Source of the DNA: Acinetobacter calcoaceticus
Lineage (GTDB): Bacteria > Pseudomonadota > Gammaproteobacteria > Pseudomonadales > Moraxellaceae
Direction of reading: 5' to 3'
DNA length: 64,000 nucleotides
Assembly (NCBI RefSeq): GCF_004345325.1
Contig: NZ_SLVJ01000002.1
Span: 124,001 to 188,000 of the forward strand
Positions 1-8,559 of this stretch are shown one piece after another. Positions within the stretch are counted from its first letter, which is position 1; each line of letters starts with the position of its first letter. The position numbers and the translations under genes are program-made. The notes beneath the pieces are model-generated. The model searched no databases. It was not told the origin of the DNA and saw nothing but the letters and a program-made list of their open reading frames with translations.

Positions 1-116
1 CCCGCAACGATCGATTGGGCATAAGGTAGGCATCCATCGCGATGTCCGCATAAACCGCATTGGGTTTGCGGCAGGAGTGCATCAATCTGTTGGATGAGTT
101 GGGTATGTAAAATCAT
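1..116 (-). CDS. RsxB/RnfB-like iron-sulfur protein, N-terminal part (cut by window edge)
   Basis: The minus strand starts with ATG at 116 and reads about 38 codons before the window ends. The translation begins [19 protein letters not shown] and continues into a cysteine motif, [10 protein letters not shown], then LPYAQSI. This matches the start of the Fe-S domain of RnfB/RsxB electron-transport subunits (LPQTxCGxCG...C.PYA). The spacing between the second and third cysteines is five residues, one more than the usual four. RsxB belongs to a membrane complex linking NADH or ferredoxin to quinone-level electron transfer. The call rests on under 40 residues, so another small Fe-S protein remains possible. 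Confidence 0.6.
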   Translation of the reverse strand, partial: MILHTQLIQQIDALLPQTQCGLCGHRDGCLPYAQSIVA

Positions 117-450
117 GTTTCAGAAAACTTTTTAGTCAATATGCAGATGAAAAGTGCAGCAGCGTAGTTTAACACGAATGTCATATCGATGCCGATTGGA
201 ATTTGGGTGAAAAATTGCGCTATTAATGGTCATATTTTTTTAGTCATCATTTTTTGAATAGTGACTTAATTGACAAAATAGACAAGTTTGCTTTCAACTT
301 AAACTGTTGAAATTATAGCTTATAAGAAAAAACATGCTAAAAAGTGTTGTAGATTGTTATCAAAAGATATTTAATACTTTGCGCCAAAACAAATCATTTT
401 TTTGTGTTACATGACCGATTTTGTGTCACCTTCTGCTGAGGAATAGTGCG
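117..450. other. Intergenic region upstream of gdhA
   Basis: An AT-rich gap of about 330 bases lies between the divergent rsxB-like gene and gdhA, so it should hold both promoters. A TTGACA hexamer is at 270-275, but no good -10 box sits 16-18 bases after it, so I do not call a promoter. No RNA gene, repeat or extra reading frame is recognisable. Confidence 0.5.
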
Positions 451-1794
451 TTGAAATATACTAGCTTAAATGACTTTTTAGATTACGTAAAAGCGAGAGA
501 TCCAAATCAACCTGAGTTTTTGCAAGCGGTTGAAGAAGTAATGACCAGTTTGTGGCCATTTATTGAGAAAAACCCGCAATATGCTGACTATGGATTGCTT
601 GAACGTCTTGTAGAGCCAGAACGTGCTATTCAATTTAGAGTATCTTGGTTAGATGACAAGGGCCAAACCCAAGTCAACCGTGCTTTTCGTATCCAATATA
701 ATTCTGCAATTGGTCCGTTTAAAGGGGGGATGCGTTTTCACCCTTCGGTCAACTTGTCGATCTTAAAGTTTTTAGGCTTTGAACAAACCTTTAAAAATGC
801 TTTAACCACATTGCCGATGGGCGGTGGTAAAGGCGGATCTGATTTTAACCCTAAAGGTAAATCAGAAGGTGAAATCATGCGTTTCTGCCAAGCCTTAATG
901 GTGGAGTTGTATCGTCACTTGGGTTCAAACACAGATATTCCTGCGGGCGATATCGGTGTAGGTGGACGAGAAGTCGGCTATATGGCGGGCATGATGAAAA
1001 AGCTCAGCAATGACACTTCATGTGTATTTACCGGTAAAGGCATGTCTTTCGGTGGTTCATTGGCACGTCCAGAAGCGACAGGTTTTGGTACCGTATATTT
1101 TGCTGAAGAAATGCTGAAAACACGCGGTGAAAACTTCCAAGGCAAAGTGGTTGCAATCTCTGGTTCTGGCAACGTTGCTCAATATGCTGCTGAAAAAGCC
1201 CTATTTTTAGGTGCTAAAGTGGTTTCACTTTCTGATTCAAATGGTACGGTTTACTTTAAAGATGGCCTAACCGATGAATTGTTGTTGGAAGTGATGGAAC
1301 TGAAAAATGTCAAACGCGGTCGTATGTCTGAGTTTGCAGCTAAACATGGCTTTGAATATCTCGAAGGCAAGCGTCCTTGGGGCATCAAATGTGATATCGC
1401 TTTACCATGTGCCACACAAAATGAGTTGCATGCTGAAGATGCAGATATCTTGCTCGCCAATGGCGTGATGTGTGTTGCTGAAGGTGCCAATATGCCTTCT
1501 ACACTTGGTGCGGTTGAGAAATTTGTAGAAGCCAAAATCTTGTATGCACCAGGTAAAGCCTCGAATGCCGGTGGTGTTGCCACTTCTGGTTTGGAAATGT
1601 CACAAAATGCCATTCGTCTTGGTTGGACTTTTGAAGAAGTTGACGAGCGTTTACATGCGATTATGAAAGAAATCCATCGTAACTGTGTCAAATTCGGTAC
1701 TCAAGCGGATGGCACGATTAACTATGTTGATGGTGCAAATATCGCTGGTTTCGTGAAAGTTGCCGATGCAATGATTGCGCAAGGTGTATTCTAA
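451..1794 (+). CDS. gdhA: NADP-type glutamate dehydrogenase
   Basis: This protein of about 447 residues makes glutamate from 2-oxoglutarate and ammonia in the cytoplasm. The N-terminal catalytic domain carries the family signatures GPFKGGMRFHPSVN and LPMGGGKGGSDFNPKGKS (catalytic and substrate lysines). The C-terminal Rossmann domain carries SGSGNVAQYAAEK. The length and hexameric-type signatures fit the bacterial 450-residue class. The start is taken as TTG at 451, because GAGGAA at 438-443 lies seven bases upstream; an in-frame TTG at 421 has no such site. It is monocistronic, followed by a strong terminator. Confidence 0.95.
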   Translation: MKYTSLNDFLDYVKARDPNQPEFLQAVEEVMTSLWPFIEKNPQYADYGLLERLVEPERAIQFRVSWLDDKGQTQVNRAFRIQYNSAIGPFKGGMRFHPSVNLSILKFLGFEQTFKNALTTLPMGGGKGGSDFNPKGKSEGEIMRFCQALMVELYRHLGSNTDIPAGDIGVGGREVGYMAGMMKKLSNDTSCVFTGKGMSFGGSLARPEATGFGTVYFAEEMLKTRGENFQGKVVAISGSGNVAQYAAEKALFLGAKVVSLSDSNGTVYFKDGLTDELLLEVMELKNVKRGRMSEFAAKHGFEYLEGKRPWGIKCDIALPCATQNELHAEDADILLANGVMCVAEGANMPSTLGAVEKFVEAKILYAPGKASNAGGVATSGLEMSQNAIRLGWTFEEVDERLHAIMKEIHRNCVKFGTQADGTINYVDGANIAGFVKVADAMIAQGVF

Positions 1795-1840
1795 GTACAG
1801 CAAGTAGCACATTGAATCGCCTTGAAAAAGGCTGAACATA

Positions 1841-1870
1841 AAAAAACCGATGCCAGTGCATCGGTTTTTT
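1841..1870. terminator. Bidirectional intrinsic terminator between gdhA and the META lipoprotein gene
   Basis: A perfect 13-bp stem (arms 1841-1853 and 1858-1870, core ACCGATGC/GCATCGGT) has a four-base loop, with A-runs on one side and T-runs on the other. It can therefore end transcription of both convergent genes. Confidence 0.9.
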
Positions 1871-1917
1871 TATATGTTATTCAATGCTATAGCTTTTCTA
1901 TAGCATTGAGATTGTGA

Positions 1918-2688
1918 TTATTTGATTTGTTCACGTTCCACAATCATGTCTTGAACATAGGCGTATTTTGATTGATCCGCAGCAGGATTTTTAATTTCAT
2001 AACGCTTGATTCGAACCACTTGGCGCTCGGTCGGTACATGAGTAAAGCCTTGGATGCCATCATAGAAATAGGTCCAATCTTTATCGACTTGGGTTTTAAC
2101 CCCATTTTGATCGAATTTGATTTCACGTACTTGCAAGCAGGTTTGTGGTGCTACGCCAGTGCATGATTTGGTGACGGGTGAAATTTCAAGAAAAATGGTT
2201 TCGGGTTGTGATTGGTATTTGGCTTCAGCGGTCATTTCACCATTGAAGACTAATTTTTCACCTTGAGCGGTGATAATGGTCAACACTGCAGTTTGCGGTT
2301 GAGTTTGGCTCACACTGAATGGTACTTTGGCATTGTTGAAGAGTGCAGCAACAAATTGCTCTTGTTTCATTAATGCAGGTTCGCAGGCCTTCATGGTTGA
2401 AGCACCGTTACCAGTAATGATCAGACCATTGTCGATGCGCCATGAGGTGTTAAGCGTATTACAACCAGTAGAAATACTTAAGCGTTGATCTTGCTTGGCA
2501 AAGTTCAATACGATTGGTTTTTGAGTTGCGGTAGGCTGATAGCTCCATTGGTAATCAACCAAGGTTTGAGCTGTATTCGGTTGTTGAATGGCATTCACAA
2601 CGCTATCCTTGACTTGTTGTAATTCAGTGGTTTGACATGCTGCAAGTGCAAAAGGAAGCAGTGCAATAGCGAATAATTTAATTTTCAT
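1918..2688 (-). CDS. Lipoprotein with META domain and C-terminal DUF4377-like domain
   Basis: A 256-residue envelope protein. It starts MKIKLFAIALLPFALAAC, a lipoprotein signal with the lipobox cysteine at residue 18. Residues about 45-135 resemble the META/HslJ fold (W-S-Y opening, then FAKQDQRLSISTGCNTLNTSW and the CEPALMKQEQFVAAL segment). Residues about 165-245 (CLQVREIKF, WTYFYDGIQGF, ERQVVRIKRYEI) resemble DUF4377, a domain often attached to META proteins. META proteins are linked to heat-shock or antibiotic-related envelope stress in some bacteria, but no function here can be assigned from sequence. It stands alone, convergent with gdhA. Confidence 0.75.
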   Translation of the reverse strand: MKIKLFAIALLPFALAACQTTELQQVKDSVVNAIQQPNTAQTLVDYQWSYQPTATQKPIVLNFAKQDQRLSISTGCNTLNTSWRIDNGLIITGNGASTMKACEPALMKQEQFVAALFNNAKVPFSVSQTQPQTAVLTIITAQGEKLVFNGEMTAEAKYQSQPETIFLEISPVTKSCTGVAPQTCLQVREIKFDQNGVKTQVDKDWTYFYDGIQGFTHVPTERQVVRIKRYEIKNPAADQSKYAYVQDMIVEREQIK

Positions 2689-2841
2689 GAGTTTTGGACA
2701 CTTTGTAAATTTTGTATAGGTTACCGCAATAAATTACTGAAATGACGCATGTATATCTATACTTTAGTGTCTTAATGTATCTATATTGCAAATATATATT
2801 TACATTTAAATTACTTATGCGCTAGCGGCTCAACAGCAACC

Positions 2842-3618
2842 TCAATCAAATCGATAAATATCCATGCCGAGCGAACCCATTGAAAAACTACTATGCACAA
2901 TGCTAAAACGCAGACCTGTACCCATGGCAAAGAATAATGGTGCCAAATGTTCAAGGCTGGGATGATTTCGTTTGAGATGCGGTATGCTTTGCCAATCTAA
3001 GATCTCATCATATTGTTGATGACTAAGTTTACTCACCACATGATTGCGGAAAGTAGAGGCCCATTCGGGCACAGTATTGTCGCTACCATCCCATGACAAT
3101 TCACTTAAATTGTGAGTGATGCTGCCTGAACCAATGATCAAGATTTGTTGCTGACGTAGCTCGGATAGACATTGCCCAAGCGTATAGAGCATCAGTGCGC
3201 TCATCTGGCGTGGTAATGAAATCTCAATCACCGGGATATCCGCGTTGGGATACATATGTAATAACGGCATCCATACCCCATGATCGCGTGGGCGGGTGCT
3301 GTTGGCATGGGCATTTATATTGTTATCGGCAAACATTTTAATGATGCGTTCTGCCAACTCAGGATCGCCAGGCGCAGGGTAACGGATCTCATAGAGCTGC
3401 TCTGGGAAGCCACGGAAATCATGCCAGGTTTCAGGGCGAAAACCGCTACTGACTTCGAGTGCATCACTTTCCCAATGCGCAGACATGACCACAATACCGC
3501 GTGGCACAGGCAAGTTATGACTCAGACGCAACAATGCAGGACCAACTTGCTCAGGGTCTATAGCCAGCATTGGTGAACCATGTGAAATATATAAACCGGG
3601 AAGCGTTTGTAACTGCAT
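2842..3618 (-). CDS. Extradiol ring-cleavage dioxygenase, DODA/YgiD family
   Basis: A protein of about 258 residues from the LigB-type class III extradiol dioxygenases. Metal-ligand regions typical of DODA/YgiD are visible: YISHGSPM near the start, VVMSAHWES, RDHGVWMPLLHMYP, and GSGSITHNL. The bacterial relatives open the ring of DOPA or other catechols in vitro; the physiological substrate is unknown. The chosen start (3618) gives the usual family N-terminus MQLQTLPGLYISHGSP. An in-frame start 13 codons upstream (3657) is possible, and neither has a convincing ribosome-binding site. It lies alone between convergent and tandem neighbours. Confidence 0.8.
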   Translation of the reverse strand: MQLQTLPGLYISHGSPMLAIDPEQVGPALLRLSHNLPVPRGIVVMSAHWESDALEVSSGFRPETWHDFRGFPEQLYEIRYPAPGDPELAERIIKMFADNNINAHANSTRPRDHGVWMPLLHMYPNADIPVIEISLPRQMSALMLYTLGQCLSELRQQQILIIGSGSITHNLSELSWDGSDNTVPEWASTFRNHVVSKLSHQQYDEILDWQSIPHLKRNHPSLEHLAPLFFAMGTGLRFSIVHSSFSMGSLGMDIYRFD

Positions 3619-3728
3619 TTTGTACGACTCACTAGAACAGTAGCTGCTATTGTGCATCTGGGGAATTTTAGCTGAAAGCCCTGAACATTCAACAGACTGT
3701 TGCGATATTGAAACAGGAGGACAGTGCT

Positions 3729-4211
3729 TTAACCAGCACGATGATAGGGATGATTGTTGTTAATGCTCATGGCCCGATACAATTGTTCAATCAAGATCAC
3801 TCGTACCAGTGGATGGGGCAGGGTCAATTTCGACAATGACCAGTGCCATGCAGCCGCTTGACGTACCGCCTGACTGTGACCATCTGGACCACCAATCGCC
3901 AAGACGATATCGTGACCTTCTAGCATCCAACTCTGCATGTGGCTGGCCAGTTTCTCGGTGCTGAGCTCACGGCCTTCAACCTCGAGTGCGATCATGACAT
4001 CATTTTGCTTCAACGCATTTAAAATCGATTCACCTTCAATCTGTCGGTACTTTAAGATATCGGCCTCTGAATCATTTTTGCCACGCTTGGCCATGGGCAA
4101 TTCGATGATTTGGGTTTGTACAAAAGGTTGAATACGCTTAAAGTAATCCTCAACACCCGTGACCACCCAACTCGGCATTTTTTGTCCAATGGTTAAAATA
4201 CGAATTTTCAT
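3729..4211 (-). CDS. rlmH: 23S rRNA pseudouridine-1915 N3-methyltransferase
   Basis: A SPOUT-class methyltransferase of 160 residues that methylates pseudouridine 1915 in helix 69 of 23S rRNA on assembled ribosomes. It starts MKIRILTIGQKMPSWV. It carries the knot region LAIGGPDGHSQAVRQAA and the diagnostic C-terminus EQLYRAMSINNNHPYHR. The start at 4211 matches the usual family N-terminus; an upstream in-frame extension to 4262 adds 17 residues with no homology that I recognise. Confidence 0.93.
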   Translation of the reverse strand: MKIRILTIGQKMPSWVVTGVEDYFKRIQPFVQTQIIELPMAKRGKNDSEADILKYRQIEGESILNALKQNDVMIALEVEGRELSTEKLASHMQSWMLEGHDIVLAIGGPDGHSQAVRQAAAWHWSLSKLTLPHPLVRVILIEQLYRAMSINNNHPYHRAG

Positions 4212-4298
4212 AATAAGATCAATGTCAGAGATGATCTCCATTATAACCACTAAATTCAGCAAGTCTGATACAGCTTGGCCAATGGCCTAGAGAAAACC

Positions 4299-5288
4299 AT
4301 GCAAATAAATAGCAATAAAAGTCTTAAATCTTACTTTGCCCATATCGCCCTATCCATCTTGACGATAGCTTCAACCTCTGTCAGCTATGCAGTTGAGGCC
4401 GAGCCACAACGGATGTCGCAGTCTTTGGGGCAGATCATCAATCCAAAATTACATCGTAACTATACCAACCCGGCAGAACTCAATCGTGTGGCCGCCTGGT
4501 TAAAAGGGCAGATGCAGAGTTATGGGCTGGATTGTGTGGATCAGATCTATGCGGTGGACACGGTTCATTATAAAAATGTGGTGTGTCATCTTGATGTCGC
4601 TGCGGAAGATAAGGTCATCATCGGGGCGCACTATGATGTGCATGGCGACAGTGACGGCGCAGATGACAATGCCTCTGGGGTGGCGGGTGTACTAGAAACT
4701 GCGCGATTGCTTGCACAGCAAAGTTCAGCACTCAAACATAATCTGGAATTTGTGTTTTATACCCTAGAGGAGCCACCGTATTTTCGTACCGCGCAGATGG
4801 GCAGTGCGGTGCATGCTGAGTCCATCCTGGCGCAGAAACAACAGATCAGTGCGGTATATATCTTAGAAATGATTGGCTATTTTGATCCAGATCCAGTGCA
4901 GCGTTATCCAAAGGGATTGGGATTGTTCTATCCAAAGCATGGCAACTTTATTGCGGCAGTGAGTAATTTCCAATCGCGGCATCTGGGCGCAAACTATTGT
5001 CAATCCATGCAGCGCTTGCAACAGTTGGATTGCCAACGCTTAATCGCGCCAGCATTTGTTAGTGGGGTGGATTTTTCCGATCATCTAAATTATTGGAAGC
5101 ATGATATTGCAGCCATCATGATTACCGATACCGCTTTTTTTAGAAACCAAAATTATCATACCCCGGGCGATACGCTGGCGACTTTAGATGTCAATAAAAT
5201 GGCACAGGTGGTGAATGGTTTGGTGCACAGTTTGCTGAAGCCGCAAAGCCTTCAACCCAAAAACATTTCATCCAAAACGTCAAAATAA
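4299..5288 (+). CDS. Exported M28-family zinc peptidase
   Basis: About 329 residues with an N-terminal signal peptide ending near SVSYA, so it acts in the periplasm or outside. The M28 metal site is visible: GAHYDVHGDSDGADDNASG gives the first His, the bridging Asp and DDNASG; LEE gives the catalytic Glu and a ligand; and NYHTPGD near the end gives the last His. M28 enzymes are mostly aminopeptidases that remove residues from peptide N-termini; the precise specificity is not readable here. The start is ATG at 4299 with GAGA upstream; a TTG eight codons earlier is less likely. It is divergent from rlmH and convergent with lon. Confidence 0.82.
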   Translation: MQINSNKSLKSYFAHIALSILTIASTSVSYAVEAEPQRMSQSLGQIINPKLHRNYTNPAELNRVAAWLKGQMQSYGLDCVDQIYAVDTVHYKNVVCHLDVAAEDKVIIGAHYDVHGDSDGADDNASGVAGVLETARLLAQQSSALKHNLEFVFYTLEEPPYFRTAQMGSAVHAESILAQKQQISAVYILEMIGYFDPDPVQRYPKGLGLFYPKHGNFIAAVSNFQSRHLGANYCQSMQRLQQLDCQRLIAPAFVSGVDFSDHLNYWKHDIAAIMITDTAFFRNQNYHTPGDTLATLDVNKMAQVVNGLVHSLLKPQSLQPKNISSKTSK

Positions 5289-5303
5289 AAAAATCAAAAT
5301 AAA

Positions 5304-5325
5304 AAAGAGAGCCGAGGCTCTCTTT
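5304..5325. terminator. Bidirectional terminator between the M28 peptidase gene and lon
   Basis: A perfect inverted repeat AAAGAGAGCC / GGCTCTCTTT with a very short centre lies between the two convergent genes. A-rich and T-rich flanks suit termination of either. Confidence 0.8.
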
Positions 5326-5364
5326 GATTGGGTATCGATTGGGTGTCGCTTAGCGCATAAGCAC

Positions 5365-7791
5365 TTAGTGACGTGCGGCCTTGGTTGAACCTTCAGCTTT
5401 CACGATGGGTGCTTTGACCAAAGGGGTAGGCTGTTCAGTTAAGGCAAGCGCAAGAATTTCATCGATATTCTTAACTGCTTTGATCTCTAGACCCTCTTTG
5501 ACATTTTGAGGAATCTCAGCAAGATCGCGTACGTTTTCTTGTGGGATAAACACCAGTTTGATGCCACCACGATGTGCCGCCAGCAATTTCTCTTTTAAGC
5601 CACCAATACGCATTGCACGACCACTCAGACTGGTTTCACCAGTCATGGCAATGTCAGGACGGATCGGAATACCAGTAAACGCTGATACCAGGGCAGTGGT
5701 CAAAGCCAAACCTGCAGATGGACCATCTTTCGGTGTTGCACCTTCGGGTAAATGCACATGCACATCAGTTTCAGCAAAACGTGTTGCTTCGATGCCGAGT
5801 TCATCGGTACGGGTACGCACCACGGTCATGGCAGCCTTGATCGACTCCTGCATCACATCACCGAGTGAACCCGTGGTGACAAAAGTGCCTTTACCTTTCA
5901 TGGTGGCAACTTCGATGGTGAGTAACTCACCGCCGACTGAGGTCCATGCCAAGCCATTAACACGGCCGACTTGAGCTTCTTCTTCAGCCATACCATAGTC
6001 AAACTTATGTACGCCTAAGTAATCTGGAAGATTCTCAGCAGTGACATCAATTTGCAGGTTTTTGGCTTTTTTGCTGACTGCTTCTTTAACCACTTTACGT
6101 GCAATCTTAGACACTTCACGTTCTAAGCTACGCACACCCGCTTCACGGGTATAACGACGCACGATATCGCGGATCGCTTCTTCGTGTACAGTCAATTCTT
6201 TTGCACGCAAGCCATTATTTTTAATCGCCTTAGGTACGAGGTAACGATCGGCAATATTGACTTTTTCATCTTCGGTATAACCCGGTAGACGAATCACTTC
6301 CATACGGTCAAGCAGGGCTTCAGGAATATTCATACTGTTGGCAGTACAGATAAACATCACTTCTGACAAGTCCAAATCTAGATCTAGATAATGATCATTA
6401 AACTTGTTGTTTTGTGATGGATCGAGTACTTCCAATAATGCCGATGCTGGATCACCACGGTAGTCCTGCGCCATCTTGTCGATTTCATCGAGCAAGAACA
6501 GTGGGTTTTTTACCCCAACTTTGGTCAGTGACTGTACGATCTTACCTGGCATAGCGCCAATATAAGTACGACGGTGACCACGAATCTCAGCTTCATCACG
6601 CACACCACCGAGTGCCATACGCACGAACTCACGGCCTGTGGCTTTGGCAACCGATTCACCCAAAGAGGTTTTACCCACACCTGGAGGACCGACTAAACAC
6701 AGGATCGGACCACGAAGTTTTTTCACGCGCGACTGTACGGCCAAGTATTCAACGATGCGTTGTTTGACTTCATCTAGACCATAATGATCAGCATCTAAAA
6801 TTTCTTGGGCTTTGCTCAAGTTGATGCTGACTTTGCTAGCGATGTTCCAAGGCGTATCGAGGATGGCTTCGATATAGTTACGTACCACAGCCGCTTCAGA
6901 TGATGCAGGCTGCATGGCTTTAAGCTTACGGAACTCTGCTTCAGCTTTCTTACGCACATGTTCAGGTAAGTCGGCTTCGCTAAGACGCTTTTCAATCTCA
7001 GCAACATCATCCTCTGCACCACCGTTCATATCAGATAGCTCACGCTGAATGACTTTCATTTTTTCATTGAGAAAGTATTCGCGTTGATTTTTTTCCATCT
7101 GACGTTTGACTGAGTCATGCAGGGTTTGTTCGATTTGTTGCTCTTCAGACTGTTGCAACAAATAGGTCATTAACTCTTGTAGATGTGCTTCAAATTCATT
7201 GTGTTCTAAGAATTTTTGTTTGATGTCGATATTTAACGGCACACGTGTTGCGACAAAAAATAGCAGTTGAAGTAGATCTTCAATCTTATTTGCAGCAGCA
7301 ATCAGTTCACGTGCATTGCGTAATTTTGCTTCGGCATATTGCGCAAACAACGCACGTAGTTCTTGAATACGGGAAATTTGAGTATCGGGATCAATCGCAA
7401 CCGTCATTGGTGCCAATTGATGTTCGGCGGTTAGATAATCATGGTCATCGATGATTTTTTCTAACTTGGCACGATATAGGCCTTCGATGAGGACTTTGAT
7501 GCAGTTTTCATCATTCTCATGATTAACCACTTGCACAATTTTAGCCACGGTACCGTATTGGTAGAGATTGTCGTGGTCGATTTCTTCGGTGAGTGAATCT
7601 TTTTGAGCAACCACAAATACCAAGTTGTCACTGTTACGCGCAACATCAACTGCTTTGATCGATTTTTCACGACCAACAAATAACGCAATCTGCATATGCG
7701 GATAGACCACAACGTCCCGTAACGCTAAGAGTGGTAGTACGCTTGGAACCTGTGGTTCTAAGGTTTTTTCATTCATAATTATTTCAGACAT
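5365..7791 (-). CDS. lon: ATP-dependent protease Lon
   Basis: An 808-residue LonA protease, the usual length, that degrades misfolded and regulatory proteins in the cytoplasm. The N-terminal substrate domain (LPLLALRDVVVYPH) is followed by the AAA+ module with Walker A GPPGVGKTS and Walker B LFLLDEIDK. The protease domain has catalytic Ser at about residue 692 (PKDGPSAGLAL) and Lys at about 735 (GGLKEKLLAAHRGG). The start is ATG at 7791 because GGAG lies five bases upstream; a GTG at 7797 would overlap that site. Confidence 0.97.
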   Translation of the reverse strand: MSEIIMNEKTLEPQVPSVLPLLALRDVVVYPHMQIALFVGREKSIKAVDVARNSDNLVFVVAQKDSLTEEIDHDNLYQYGTVAKIVQVVNHENDENCIKVLIEGLYRAKLEKIIDDHDYLTAEHQLAPMTVAIDPDTQISRIQELRALFAQYAEAKLRNARELIAAANKIEDLLQLLFFVATRVPLNIDIKQKFLEHNEFEAHLQELMTYLLQQSEEQQIEQTLHDSVKRQMEKNQREYFLNEKMKVIQRELSDMNGGAEDDVAEIEKRLSEADLPEHVRKKAEAEFRKLKAMQPASSEAAVVRNYIEAILDTPWNIASKVSINLSKAQEILDADHYGLDEVKQRIVEYLAVQSRVKKLRGPILCLVGPPGVGKTSLGESVAKATGREFVRMALGGVRDEAEIRGHRRTYIGAMPGKIVQSLTKVGVKNPLFLLDEIDKMAQDYRGDPASALLEVLDPSQNNKFNDHYLDLDLDLSEVMFICTANSMNIPEALLDRMEVIRLPGYTEDEKVNIADRYLVPKAIKNNGLRAKELTVHEEAIRDIVRRYTREAGVRSLEREVSKIARKVVKEAVSKKAKNLQIDVTAENLPDYLGVHKFDYGMAEEEAQVGRVNGLAWTSVGGELLTIEVATMKGKGTFVTTGSLGDVMQESIKAAMTVVRTRTDELGIEATRFAETDVHVHLPEGATPKDGPSAGLALTTALVSAFTGIPIRPDIAMTGETSLSGRAMRIGGLKEKLLAAHRGGIKLVFIPQENVRDLAEIPQNVKEGLEIKAVKNIDEILALALTEQPTPLVKAPIVKAEGSTKAARH

Positions 7792-7912
7792 GGGCACTCC
7801 GAGTGAGTAACAGCTGTGTAGCTATATTTTTATAGTGATGTGTATTTATAAAATTACAAGGGGATGCTGCAACAATTTTCATAAATCATCGATTATATCG
7901 CAATGCTTTAGC

Positions 7913-8524
7913 TTAAATCCCTCGTTTTAAAGCAGTTTGTCGTTTAAATCGGCGGAAATGTTGAGTTGTTAGCAGGCCATCTAAGGCCTGATCCCAAGGC
8001 TGTGCGGCGAGTGGTGCAGATAAAAATTGAAACTCATGTGCCAAACCAAGGCGAAATGGCTGCTGTGTCGCCAAGGCCAAGGTGCGATCATAAAATCCAC
8101 CGCCCATACCTAAACGCAGTCCAGACGCATCACAGGCCAGCAGGGGCATGATCAGTAGGTCGAGATGATTGACTTGAAAACCGCGACCATTCATCGGCTG
8201 TAACATCCCCAGACGATGAGGACTGAAACGCTGAGTGTGGTAGTGCTGCGCCGTGATCCGAACCCAGTGTAGCCGTTGGCTCATGTTGCAAATTCGGGGT
8301 AAATACACCGACTTACCCCGTTGAAAACAGGCGCTGATGATCTTGCCTGTAGGCACTTCACCAAAGGCATCTAAATACAGGCCGATATGTTGTGCCTGAT
8401 TAAATACGCTGAGTTGAGTCAGTTGCGTCAGACAGGCGCGCTCAGCCTGTCGCTGCTGATAGCGATTCAGCTGACGACGCTTTTGGCGCAAGTTTTTGCG
8501 TAAAGCGGCTAAGGCAAGAGACAT
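7913..8524 (-). CDS. 5-formyltetrahydrofolate cyclo-ligase family protein
   Basis: A 203-residue protein of the 5-FTHF cyclo-ligase (YgfA/MTHFS) family, which converts 5-formyl-THF to 5,10-methenyl-THF using ATP. Visible signatures are the basic N-terminus (LRKNLRQKRRQLN), FGEVPTGKII, and the nucleotide/folate-binding GLRLGMGGGFYDRTLA. In many gammaproteobacteria this gene directly follows zapA and the 6S RNA gene. Here those lie about 22 kb away, so the conserved trio is split. It is 35 bases downstream of the SDR gene, on the same strand. Confidence 0.88.
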   Translation of the reverse strand: MSLALAALRKNLRQKRRQLNRYQQRQAERACLTQLTQLSVFNQAQHIGLYLDAFGEVPTGKIISACFQRGKSVYLPRICNMSQRLHWVRITAQHYHTQRFSPHRLGMLQPMNGRGFQVNHLDLLIMPLLACDASGLRLGMGGGFYDRTLALATQQPFRLGLAHEFQFLSAPLAAQPWDQALDGLLTTQHFRRFKRQTALKRGI

Positions 8525-8559
8525 AGGCGATCCATTTTCAGATTTTCAGAATATTTCGA

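Noticed and set aside
270-298. TTGACA at 270-275 as a gdhA promoter
   Set aside because: No acceptable -10 hexamer occurs at the right distance.
978-1691. Long minus-strand open frames inside gdhA
   Set aside because: They run antisense to a complete, conserved enzyme gene and encode low-quality Ser/Pro-rich translations; they are shadows of codon bias.
5558-5974. 138-codon plus-strand frame inside lon
   Set aside because: It is antisense to the conserved protease domain of Lon, with no start signal or homology.
7800-7900. Heat-shock (sigma32) promoter upstream of lon
   Set aside because: A CCCTTGTAA stretch is present, but the matching downstream box is not convincing.
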